The notes under the pieces are model-generated. The model was not told the origin of the DNA. It made no database searches and was given only the letters and a program-made list of their open reading frames with translations. DNA of 64,000 nucleotides from assembly GCF_900172265.1 (NCBI RefSeq), contig NZ_FWFK01000005.1, forward strand, positions 310,001-374,000, written 5' to 3'. Shown piece after piece: positions 1 through 7,453 of the stretch (positions within the stretch are counted from its first letter, which is position 1; each line of letters opens with the position of its first letter). The DNA comes from Roseivivax jejudonensis. Lineage in GTDB: Bacteria; Pseudomonadota; Alphaproteobacteria; Rhodobacterales; Rhodobacteraceae. The position numbers and the translations under genes are program-made.

Positions 1-1627
1 CGCGATCCTGATCGCCACCTACAACGAAGAGATGGAGGTGCTGGAACGCACCATCATCGGTGCGAAATCGCTGCGCCACGCCAACAAGGAGGTCATCGTC
101 CTCGACGACGGACGCCGCGACTGGCTGCGCGACTACTGCGCGGCGCAGGACGTGCGCTACATGCGGCGTCCCGACAACAAGGGATCGAAGGCCGGCAACA
201 TCAATCACGCGCTCGAGCGGCTTGCCGAGGATGCCGTGCCGCCCGATTTCGTCGCCGTGCTCGATGCCGATTTCGTGCCGCACCGGGGCTTCATCTCGCG
301 CTCGCTCGCGCTGTTCCACGACCCGAGCATCGGTCTCGTCCAGACTCCGCAGCACTTCTTCAACGCCGATCCGCTGCAGAACAACCTCGGGCTGACTCGG
401 TCCTATCCCGACGAGCAACGGTTCTTCTTCGATCATATGCAGGCGTCGCGCGACGGGTGGGGCATCGCCATCTGCTGCGGCACGTCGTCGGTCGCGCGGT
501 ATTCCGCGCTGATCGAGATCGGCGGAATGTCGACCGACAGCGTGACCGAGGATTTCCTGCTTTCGCTGACGATGCAGTCGCACGGCTACCAGACAGCTTA
601 TCTCAACGAGCCGCTGACCGAGGGCCTCGCCCCCGAGGGGCTCAAGGAATACGTCACCCAGCGCGCGCGCTGGTGCCTCGGCCTCATGCAGATCGCGCGC
701 TCGCCGCTCGGCCCGTTCCGCCGCAACGCCCTGCGCCTGCGCGACCGCTGGAGCGTGATCGATTCGGTGTTCTACTGGCTGCCGAGCTTCATCTTCCGCC
801 TCGCGGTCGTCGTGTTCCCGCTGCTCTACTGGTACTTCAACGTGATCGTCGTGGATGCGCCGCTCGACGAGGTGCTGATCTATTTCGCGACCTACTACCT
901 GTGGGCGCAGATCGTCATGAACCTGATGGCGCCGCTGATGATCCTGCCGATCCTGCACGATGTCAGCCAGCTTATCGGGGCGATCCCGATCAGTCGCGCC
1001 GCGATCGTGGGCCTTCTGAAACCCAAGGGGCACCCGTTCTCCGTGACCGCGAAGGGCGGGGACCGGTCCCGCATCGTCGTGCAGTGGCGCATGATGGCAC
1101 CGTTCGCGGTGCTCCTCTCGCTGACGATCGGCGGACTGATCCTCGGCATCTTCTCGGACCGGTTCGCCTACAGCGATGCCGGCGACGGCAAGTGGGTCGT
1201 GCTGTTCTGGACGATCTACAATCTGATCGTGCTGAGCGTCACGGTGATCGCCTGCATCGAGTTGCCACGGCGCGAACGTCACGTCGCCGACGCGCCGGAG
1301 CGCGCGCGCTTCGACGAAGGCGCTGCCGTGCACGAGGTCTGGCTGACGTCGATGACCGCCGATACCGCCCGGATCCGCGGCCGACGCTACCCGGCCGAGA
1401 CGCGCGGCACGCTCGAGATCGCCGATGTCGGTCCGGTCGAGGCCTACGTCATCTCGGAAACGCGCGACGGCGCGCGGGTGCAACTTCTACCCGATGCGGT
1501 GCAGCGCGAGGCGCTGTTCGTCCGCTTCTACGCCGACGGCGCCGCGCCGGGGGTCGGCAACGTCCGGCTCTCGGCGATGGTGTCGGACCTGGCGCGTCGG
1601 CTGTCGTTCAGCTCCGGCGGTCGCTGA
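1..1627 (+). CDS. BcsA-like cellulose/exopolysaccharide synthase catalytic subunit (5' end missing)
   Basis: Membrane GT2 glycosyltransferase that would polymerise a beta-glucan from a UDP-sugar at the inner membrane. The frame is open from base 2, so the N-terminus and first membrane helices lie outside the window; the ATG at 32 is internal, because the preceding codons already read IATYNEE, a typical GT2 start motif. Visible catalytic motifs are DAD near 263, TED near 544 and QRARW at 659-673. Several hydrophobic helices follow (roughly 760-1010 and 1090-1260). The C-terminal ~120 residues resemble the PilZ domain of BcsA, but the c-di-GMP signature is degenerate. No bcsB follows; the next gene is convergent and overlaps by 20 bp. 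The polymer product cannot be told from this fragment. Confidence 0.82.
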   Translation, partial: AILIATYNEEMEVLERTIIGAKSLRHANKEVIVLDDGRRDWLRDYCAAQDVRYMRRPDNKGSKAGNINHALERLAEDAVPPDFVAVLDADFVPHRGFISRSLALFHDPSIGLVQTPQHFFNADPLQNNLGLTRSYPDEQRFFFDHMQASRDGWGIAICCGTSSVARYSALIEIGGMSTDSVTEDFLLSLTMQSHGYQTAYLNEPLTEGLAPEGLKEYVTQRARWCLGLMQIARSPLGPFRRNALRLRDRWSVIDSVFYWLPSFIFRLAVVVFPLLYWYFNVIVVDAPLDEVLIYFATYYLWAQIVMNLMAPLMILPILHDVSQLIGAIPISRAAIVGLLKPKGHPFSVTAKGGDRSRIVVQWRMMAPFAVLLSLTIGGLILGIFSDRFAYSDAGDGKWVVLFWTIYNLIVLSVTVIACIELPRRERHVADAPERARFDEGAAVHEVWLTSMTADTARIRGRRYPAETRGTLEIADVGPVEAYVISETRDGARVQLLPDAVQREALFVRFYADGAAPGVGNVRLSAMVSDLARRLSFSSGGR

Positions 1628-2744
1628 CGCGGCGGTCCTGCAGGCGCGCCAGCGCCCCCGAGATCCGCGCCGCCTCGCGCGTGCCGCCGTATTCGGGAGG
1701 ATAGACGATGTCGCCATCGGCGATCCGGTCGGAGATCTCGCCCAGCGCGCCGATCGGCCGAACGAAGACCAGGACGAAGATTGCGGTCGCCATGCCCAGA
1801 ATGGCGACGAGCCCGATGCCCGCTACGACAGCGGTTCCGCGCAGGTCGGCCATCCCGGGCCGGAACGCGTCCGCCGGGATGCGGCCCACCAGCCGCCAGC
1901 CGAAGCTTGGCAGGTCGCCGTAGCCGACGCTCGGCACCAGCGTCGCGAAGTAGTCCTGCCCGTCGGGCCACGCCTCGCGGCCCGCCGTCATCGCGCCGGA
2001 TCGCGCGGTGCGCAGGATCTCAAGCGCGTCGGCCGACGGGCGGCCGCCGTCCGAGGCGACGATCACGTCGCCGTTCGCGTTCAGGAGGAAGGCGTCGATC
2101 CCGAGCGTGCGCGCGGTCTCCGCGAGCGCCCGCTCGGCCCAGCCGAAATCGATATGCATGCCGACCACGCCGGTCACGTCGCCCTCGGCGTCGCGCACCG
2201 GGCGCGACAGGTCGAGAAGCCGCAGCGGGCCGTCCACCTGCCGCTCGGGCAGCCGTCGCGCGAGCAGGAGCGCTTCGTGCACGTCGCCGGCGAACCCGCC
2301 GCGCAGACCGTTGCGGAACCAGTCGCGCCCGCTCACGTCCTCGCCCTCGAGAAGCCCGTCGGAGGCGGCGAGCACGGTGCCGTCGGTGCCGGCATAGCCG
2401 ACCCAGGACAACCGCTGGCCGTCACCCTGGATGCCGTCCATCAGCCCCCGGATGCCGTCGCGCGAGGTCGTGGGAATGTCCTGCGCCAGCTGCTCGAGGT
2501 CGAGCCAGTCGCCGTGGAGGAGCCGCGCATAGGTTTCCGCCGCCGCTTCGGAGCGCAGCCGGACCGCGCTGTCCAGCGCCGAATCGAGCAGCCGGTCGGA
2601 GCGCGCGACGAACAGCAGCGCAGCGCCGGCCAGCACCGCGACGGCGCTCGCCACAACGAAGATGTAGACCGCCGCGGCCAGAGACAGCCGCGGCAGGATC
2701 GACCTGGGATCGGCGCGGCGCCGGTCGTGCTCCCGAACCGCCAT
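1608..2744 (-). CDS. Membrane sensor with extracytoplasmic Cache domain and HAMP, no output domain
   Basis: A 378-residue protein with an N-terminal membrane helix (about residues 20-42), a ~240-residue extracytoplasmic region containing the DWF pattern typical of double Cache ligand-binding domains, a second helix (about 300-325) and a HAMP-like segment beginning near VRPIGAL. It stops ~50 residues after the HAMP, with no kinase, GGDEF, EAL or chemoreceptor module. The ATG at 2744 shares one base with the stop of the upstream exported protein (TGATG), so the two are probably co-transcribed. Its neighbour is the BcsA-like synthase, so a role in sensing for polysaccharide synthesis is possible but not shown. 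Family assignment is by pattern only. Confidence 0.7.
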   Translation of the reverse strand: MAVREHDRRRADPRSILPRLSLAAAVYIFVVASAVAVLAGAALLFVARSDRLLDSALDSAVRLRSEAAAETYARLLHGDWLDLEQLAQDIPTTSRDGIRGLMDGIQGDGQRLSWVGYAGTDGTVLAASDGLLEGEDVSGRDWFRNGLRGGFAGDVHEALLLARRLPERQVDGPLRLLDLSRPVRDAEGDVTGVVGMHIDFGWAERALAETARTLGIDAFLLNANGDVIVASDGGRPSADALEILRTARSGAMTAGREAWPDGQDYFATLVPSVGYGDLPSFGWRLVGRIPADAFRPGMADLRGTAVVAGIGLVAILGMATAIFVLVFVRPIGALGEISDRIADGDIVYPPEYGGTREAARISGALARLQDRRVSDRRS

Positions 2745-3343
2745 CAGAACGTGTTCACCGAGACGCCGACGAAGGCTTCTTCGGCGATGAAACGCCAGCC
2801 GGCGCGCAGGTTCATCGGGCCGGCGCCGAGACGCTGGTTCACCGCCAGCGTCGCCTCGTCGTAGGTGTCGCTGCCGCCACGCGACAGCTCGACCGAGAAT
2901 CCGCCGCTGCCGAGGCCGGTCTGGACCAGCGCGAACCACCCGCTGTCGATCGTGTTGACCTCGCCCAGCAGGTAGAGCGATCCGAACGCGGTCGCCGTGT
3001 AGCGGTCGAGGCTGGCCTTCACCCCGGCCCGGGGCGATTCGAAGCCATCATCGTCGTCACGCACCACGCTGAGCGCGGGTCCGAGCTTCAGGGTCGCCGC
3101 GTCGCCCAGCGGAAAGGCATGCGTCAGGCTGAGGCCGGTCACCGCACCGCCGTCGTAATCGTTGTGGTTCGCGCCGAAGCTTAGCCGGCCCCGGGTCACG
3201 GTGCCGACCGCATCGGCGGCCGATGACGAAAGGTCGACCTGAAGAAAGCTGCCGTCGGCAAGCGCGCCGGGCGCCACCGGCGCCAGCCCGAGAAGAAGGC
3301 CGAGCGCCGCGGGGCCGATGCCCACGGTCATGGATCGGAGCAT
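2744..3343 (-). CDS. Exported protein of unknown function, probable outer-membrane beta-barrel
   Basis: About 199 residues from the ATG at 3343 (an in-frame ATG at 3331 is also possible). The start begins a signal peptide with a hydrophobic stretch GLLLGLAPVAPGALA. The mature part alternates short polar and hydrophobic segments, is rich in Gly, Ser, Thr and aromatics, and ends in Phe, as outer-membrane barrel strands usually do. I do not recognise the family. It is translationally coupled to the Cache-HAMP gene downstream and lies close to the BcsA-like synthase, so it may be an envelope accessory of the same polysaccharide system; that is inference from position only. Confidence 0.55.
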   Translation of the reverse strand: MLRSMTVGIGPAALGLLLGLAPVAPGALADGSFLQVDLSSSAADAVGTVTRGRLSFGANHNDYDGGAVTGLSLTHAFPLGDAATLKLGPALSVVRDDDDGFESPRAGVKASLDRYTATAFGSLYLLGEVNTIDSGWFALVQTGLGSGGFSVELSRGGSDTYDEATLAVNQRLGAGPMNLRAGWRFIAEEAFVGVSVNTF

Positions 3344-3505
3344 ACGCAAGGTCTGGGTCCTGTCCTGTTTTCCCGACGATGGCCCGCGCTCTCGGGGCGC
3401 GAAAGCGCCGCGGACCGGGTGTCGGTAAAAAGATGCATGACCGGCGCGCTTTTGCAACTGGGGGTCGAGGGGTGCCGGCCGGGGCGCGGGGTGGCCCGCG
3501 TCGGA

Positions 3506-3554
3506 GCGAGGGGCCGGCCCCTCGCGCTCCCCGGAGTATTTGGACCAAGAAGAA
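3506..3554 (+). repeat. Dispersed intergenic hairpin repeat, copy 1
   Basis: A perfect inverted repeat GCGAGGGG/CCCCTCGC followed by GCTCCCCGGAGTATTT and, after a few bases, AAGAAGAAG. The same block recurs at 12139-12189 and 29601-29651, with looser relatives at 46862-46897 and 59369-59415. This copy sits between two genes that are both on the reverse strand, so it is not the terminator of a forward gene. The rest of the 3344-3602 gap is GC-rich and shows no gene. Confidence 0.85.
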
Positions 3555-3602
3555 GGGGCAGGTGGGCCGGCGGCCGGAGCACAGGCGCCCGTGAGGTGCC
3601 GG

Positions 3603-4670
3603 TCAGCGCGGGCGCGCGAGGTCGAAGGCCTTGCGCATCAGCGTCGGCAGGTCCGCGGGGCGAAACGCCTCGGGCGGGACGAACCGGCCGCGATCCGGGG
3701 CGCGGTCCATCGGCACCAGCGCGGTGCGCAGGGTCAGGCGCAGGTGGAAATGCGTGAAGGTGTGGCGCGCCTCCTCGGGCAGCGTGTGCCATTCGGCGCG
3801 GATCGGCGGTGTGTCTCCGGGCGCGGCGTCGAGCGCGACCCAATCGGTGCCGGGCCAGCCGAGCATGCCGCCGAGCAGGCCGCGCTCCGGCCGGGTCTCG
3901 AGCAGCCATGCGCCATCGACGCGCCGCGCGAGGTAGGCGACGCCGTGGCGGACCGGCTTGGCGGTCTTCGGCGTCTTCTTGGGCAGCTCGCGCTGCGTGC
4001 CGGCGTGCCACGCCGCGCAGGCGGGCCGCCACGGGCAGAGCCCGCAGGCCGGCGACCTCGGCGTGCAGATGGTGGCGCCGAGATCCATCACCGCCTGCGC
4101 ATGGCAGCCCGGACGGGCCGCCGGGGTGAGCGCGGCGGCGTGCGCCGTGAGCACCGGCTTGGCCGCGGGCAGGGGGGTGTGCTCGTCGAAGAGCCGGGCC
4201 ATCACCCGCTCCACGTTGCCGTCGACCACGGGGGCGGGGATGTCGAAGGCGATCGCCGCGATCGCGGCGGCGGTGTATGGCCCGATTCCCGGCAGTGCGA
4301 GCAGGGCGGCGTGATCGGCCGGGAAGCGGCCGTCGTGCTCGGCGGCCACGACGCGCGCGCATTTGAGGAGGTTGCGCGCCCGGGCGTAGTAGCCGAGCCC
4401 GGCCCAGGCGGCCATGACGTCGGCATCCCTGGCCGCGGCCAATGCGCCGACGTCCGGCCAGCGCCGGGTGAACGCGTCGAAATAGGGTTTTACCGCGGCC
4501 ACCGTCGTCTGCTGCAGCATGATTTCGGACAGCCAGACGGCATAGGGATCGGGCCGCTCGCCGGCGGCGCGGGCGGCCGGCCCGACGCGCCAGGGCAGGT
4601 CCCGGGCCTCGGCGTCGTACCAGTCGAGCAGCGCGGATTGCAGCGCGGCGGGGGCGGCGGAGTCACGCAA
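3603..4670 (-). CDS. mutY: A/G-specific adenine DNA glycosylase MutY
   Basis: Removes adenine mispaired with 8-oxoguanine in base-excision repair. It shows the helix-hairpin-helix LPGIGPYTA followed by the catalytic Asp in VVDGNVERV, the catalytic Glu in LSEIMLQQT, the C-X6-C-X2-C-X5-C iron-sulfur ligands (CTPRSPACGLCPWRPAC) and a C-terminal NUDIX-like recognition domain. I chose a TTG start at 4670 because AAGGGA lies nine bases upstream and the resulting ~355 residues match the family length. The frame stays open further upstream, but that would run over the divergent dciA-like gene. Divergent from the gene at 4758. Confidence 0.93.
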   Translation of the reverse strand: MRDSAAPAALQSALLDWYDAEARDLPWRVGPAARAAGERPDPYAVWLSEIMLQQTTVAAVKPYFDAFTRRWPDVGALAAARDADVMAAWAGLGYYARARNLLKCARVVAAEHDGRFPADHAALLALPGIGPYTAAAIAAIAFDIPAPVVDGNVERVMARLFDEHTPLPAAKPVLTAHAAALTPAARPGCHAQAVMDLGATICTPRSPACGLCPWRPACAAWHAGTQRELPKKTPKTAKPVRHGVAYLARRVDGAWLLETRPERGLLGGMLGWPGTDWVALDAAPGDTPPIRAEWHTLPEEARHTFTHFHLRLTLRTALVPMDRAPDRGRFVPPEAFRPADLPTLMRKAFDLARPR

Positions 4671-4757
4671 AGCTGACGATCCCTTGATCGGTGAACGCTC
4701 CGGGCTGGTGCCCGACGCGTGAGCCACTAGAATGAAAGGTGACGGAGGGATGCAAGC

Positions 4758-5270
4758 ATGGGTCGCAGATCCACCACCCGCGGTTTCGCCCGGACGGGAT
4801 CGCTTCTCGAGGGGCGGATCCGCAAGGCGTCGGAAAGCCGCGGCTTCGCGCAGGCGCGTCTCTTGACGCACTGGGCCGAGATCGCCGGGCCGCGGCTCGC
4901 GGCGCTGTCGCGCCCGGTCGAGATCAGTTACGGTCGCGGCGGCCTCGGAGCCTGCCTGACCCTTCTGACGACGGGCGCGAACGCGCCGCTTCTGGAGATG
5001 GAAAAGGAGCGGCTGCGCGAGCGGGTGAACGCGGTCTACGGCTACAACGCCATCGCGCGCATCCGCATCACCCAGACGGCAGCCACGGGGTTCGCCGACG
5101 GGCAGGCGGATTTCGCGCATCGCCCGCGTGCCCCTGCCGCGCCGCCCGACGACCCCGCGGCGCGGGCCGCCGCGGCGGAAACCGCGGAGGGGATTTCCGA
5201 CGGATCGCTGCGCGCCGCGCTCGAACGGCTGGCGCGCAACCACTACGCCACGCGGCCGCGGCGGAGCTGA
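4758..5270 (+). CDS. DciA-like (DUF721) protein
   Basis: A 170-residue protein with the DUF721 pattern: an N-terminal region with HWAEIAGPRLA, then a KH-like fold segment (LTLLTTGANAPLLEM), then a charged, Ala/Pro-rich tail. DUF721 proteins include DciA, the ancestral loader of the replicative helicase DnaB; whether this divergent alphaproteobacterial form does that job is not known from sequence. The ATG at 4758 has a good GGAGGGA site seven bases upstream. It lies head-to-head with mutY and 69 bp before the DsbA-like gene, an order often seen in Rhodobacterales. Confidence 0.78.
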   Translation: MGRRSTTRGFARTGSLLEGRIRKASESRGFAQARLLTHWAEIAGPRLAALSRPVEISYGRGGLGACLTLLTTGANAPLLEMEKERLRERVNAVYGYNAIARIRITQTAATGFADGQADFAHRPRAPAAPPDDPAARAAAAETAEGISDGSLRAALERLARNHYATRPRRS

Positions 5271-5339
5271 CCCGCCCCGGCCGTTTCACTGATCACGGGG
5301 GACCGCCCCCCGGACGTTCATCAAGGAGACGAGACCCAC

Positions 5340-6029
5340 ATGACACGCATCATCCTTCCCGCGGCGCTGGCCGCGGTTCTTGTCGGCGGCGGGTTCTGGG
5401 CGCTGAGCGGCGCCGGCACGAGCTGGACCGCAGAGCGCGGCGCCTCGGCGCCGGTGCTGCCCGGAGCCGCGGCGGCGCAGGAGGGCGAGAGCGTCGAGAT
5501 CGAGGAGATGACGCTCGGGTCGGCCGACGCGCCGGTCGAGGTGATCGAATACGCGTCGTTCACCTGCCCGCACTGCGCGAGTTTCCACGAGCAGGTCTTC
5601 GACGAGCTCAAGGAGAACTACATCGACACCGGGCGGATCAAGTTCACGATGCGCGAGGTCTACTTCGACAAGTACGGCATCTGGGCCTCGGCGATCGCGC
5701 GGTGCAACACCGACACCGAGCGTTTCTTCGGGATCACCGACATGCTCTACGAGTCGCAGTCGGACTGGGCGCGCGCCGGATCCGAATCCGCGATCGCCGA
5801 CGAGCTGCGCAAGATCGGCCGGCTTGCCGGGATCGAGGGCGAGGAGCTCGAGGCCTGCATGAACGACGGCGACAAGCTGCGCTCGCTGGTCGGCTGGTAC
5901 CAGGAGAACGCGACCGAGGACGACATCACCTCGACCCCGTCGTTCATCATCGACGGCGAGAAGTACTCCAACATGACCTATGCCGACTTCTCGGAGATCC
6001 TCGACGAGAAGCTCGCGTCGGCGGAGTGA
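5340..6029 (+). CDS. Periplasmic DsbA-family thiol:disulfide oxidoreductase
   Basis: A 229-residue thioredoxin-fold protein (DsbA/Com1 class) that would form or isomerise disulfides in exported proteins. An N-terminal hydrophobic segment (about residues 4-24) acts as signal or anchor. The active site is CPHC in YASFTCPHCASF, and the cis-Pro loop is seen in TSTPSFIID. One further Cys pair position (ARCNTD, EACMND) lies in the helical insert. The start has AAGGAG 11 bases upstream. It follows the dciA-like gene and ends at a strong terminator at 6070-6096. The symbol is left blank because several DsbA paralogues exist in this group. Confidence 0.88.
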   Translation: MTRIILPAALAAVLVGGGFWALSGAGTSWTAERGASAPVLPGAAAAQEGESVEIEEMTLGSADAPVEVIEYASFTCPHCASFHEQVFDELKENYIDTGRIKFTMREVYFDKYGIWASAIARCNTDTERFFGITDMLYESQSDWARAGSESAIADELRKIGRLAGIEGEELEACMNDGDKLRSLVGWYQENATEDDITSTPSFIIDGEKYSNMTYADFSEILDEKLASAE

Positions 6030-6069
6030 TACGCGCTCGGGGCGGCGCCGGCCCGGCGCCGCCTTCGCG

Positions 6070-6096
6070 TCTGGCGTGTCACACGCCAGATTTTTT
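6070..6096 (+). terminator. Intrinsic terminator after the DsbA-like gene
   Basis: A perfect 9-bp stem, TCTGGCGTG / CACGCCAGA, with a three-base loop and six Ts directly after. It lies 40 bp past the stop of the DsbA-like gene. A second GC-rich inverted repeat (GGCGGCGCC...GGCGCCGCC) lies just upstream. The remainder of the gap to 6232 shows no gene. Confidence 0.93.
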
Positions 6097-6232
6097 CGCC
6101 TGAGCGCTGCGGCTTATCGGTCACATCGTGGCATCGAGGCACCGTCGCGCTGGACTGCGCGGCCCCCGATCTTCTATCTTCGGCGATAACGACGGGGCGA
6201 CAACGACCCCGCGACCCGAGGCAGTCCGAGCA

Positions 6233-7411
6233 ATGTTTCCCGAGCGGTTTTCAACCCTGCCGGCTTACGCGTTCCCGCGCCTGCGCGGGCTTCTCGACGC
6301 GCATGCCCCCGGTGGGCCGGTGGTTCACATGACCATCGGCGAGCCGAAGCATGCGTTCCCGGACTGGATCACCGACGTCATCACCGACAACGCCGAGGGA
6401 TTCGGACGCTACCCGCCGAACGAGGGCGCGACGGAGCTTCTGGGCGCGATCGCCGACTGGGTGAGCCGTCGCTACGGCGTGAGGCTCGATCCCGACCGGC
6501 AGGTCATGGCGCTGAACGGGACGCGCGAAGGTCTCTACAACGCGGCGATGGCGCTCTGCCCGGAAAGCAAGCGCGGCGCACGGCCGGTGGTGCTGTCGCC
6601 CAACCCGTTCTACCAGGTCTATGCCGTGGCGGCGTTGTCGGTGGGGGCGGAGCCGGTCTTCGTGAACGCGACGGAGGACACCGGCCACCTGCCGGATTAC
6701 GCGGGCCTGCCGGCCGACATCCTCGACCGTACGGCGCTGGCCTACGTCTGCTCGCCGGCCAATCCGCAGGGCGCGGTCGCGGATCGCGACTACTGGCGCA
6801 CGCTGATCGCGCTGGCCGAGCGGCATGAGTTCCGCATCCTGGCGGACGAATGCTATTCCGAGATCTGGCGCGACGCGGCCCCGACCGGCGTGCTCGAGGT
6901 CGCGGCCGAAATGGGCGCGGATCCCGAAAGGGTCGTCGTCTTCCATTCGCTGTCCAAGCGGTCGAACGTGCCGGGTCTGCGCTCGGGCTTCGTGGCGGGC
7001 GGGCCGGACTGCATCGGCCGGATCCGGCAACTGCGGAACTATGCCGGCGCGCCGTTGCCGCTGCCGCTGCAGCACGCGGCGGCCGCGCTCTGGGCAGACG
7101 AGTCCCATGTGACGGAGAATCGTCGCCTCTATGCCGAGAAATACGACGACGCCGACCGCATCCTGGGCGACGTGCCCGGCTATCGCGCGCCGCAGGCGGG
7201 GTTCTTTCTCTGGCTGCCGGTCGAGGACGGCGAGGCGGCGGCTCTGCGGCTCTGGCAGGAGACGGGCGTGCGGGTTCTGCCCGGCGCCTACCTGTCGCGC
7301 GACACCGAGACCGGGAATCCCGGCAGCAAGTACATCCGCGTGGCGCTGGTGGCGCCGCGCGAGGAGACGGCCGACGGATTGGCGCGCCTGCGCGCGACGC
7401 TCTTTCCCTGA
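6233..7411 (+). CDS. dapC: Succinyldiaminopimelate aminotransferase DapC (class I/II, PLP)
   Basis: Class I/II aminotransferase of 392 residues, most likely acting in the succinylase branch of lysine/diaminopimelate synthesis. The N-terminal IGEPKHAFP pattern and the PLP-lysine motif HSLSKRSNVPGLRSGF are typical of the DapC subgroup; CSPANPQGA holds the Asn-Pro pair of the fold. The ATG at 6233 was chosen over an in-frame upstream codon because the family begins close to FPERF. Its stop is followed directly by the ftsK leader, so the two may be co-transcribed. dapA lies elsewhere in the window (26609-27484). Exact substrate is inferred from family resemblance. Confidence 0.85.
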   Translation: MFPERFSTLPAYAFPRLRGLLDAHAPGGPVVHMTIGEPKHAFPDWITDVITDNAEGFGRYPPNEGATELLGAIADWVSRRYGVRLDPDRQVMALNGTREGLYNAAMALCPESKRGARPVVLSPNPFYQVYAVAALSVGAEPVFVNATEDTGHLPDYAGLPADILDRTALAYVCSPANPQGAVADRDYWRTLIALAERHEFRILADECYSEIWRDAAPTGVLEVAAEMGADPERVVVFHSLSKRSNVPGLRSGFVAGGPDCIGRIRQLRNYAGAPLPLPLQHAAAALWADESHVTENRRLYAEKYDDADRILGDVPGYRAPQAGFFLWLPVEDGEAAALRLWQETGVRVLPGAYLSRDTETGNPGSKYIRVALVAPREETADGLARLRATLFP

Positions 7412-7453
7412 ATGGCCGCGGACCACGACAGAAGACCGAACAAGAGGCGAGGC

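Noticed and set aside
3506-3554. Copy 1 of the repeat as the mutY terminator
   Set aside because: Read along mutY transcription, the AAGAAGAAG end comes first and no T-run follows the stem, so it lacks the shape of an intrinsic terminator in that direction.
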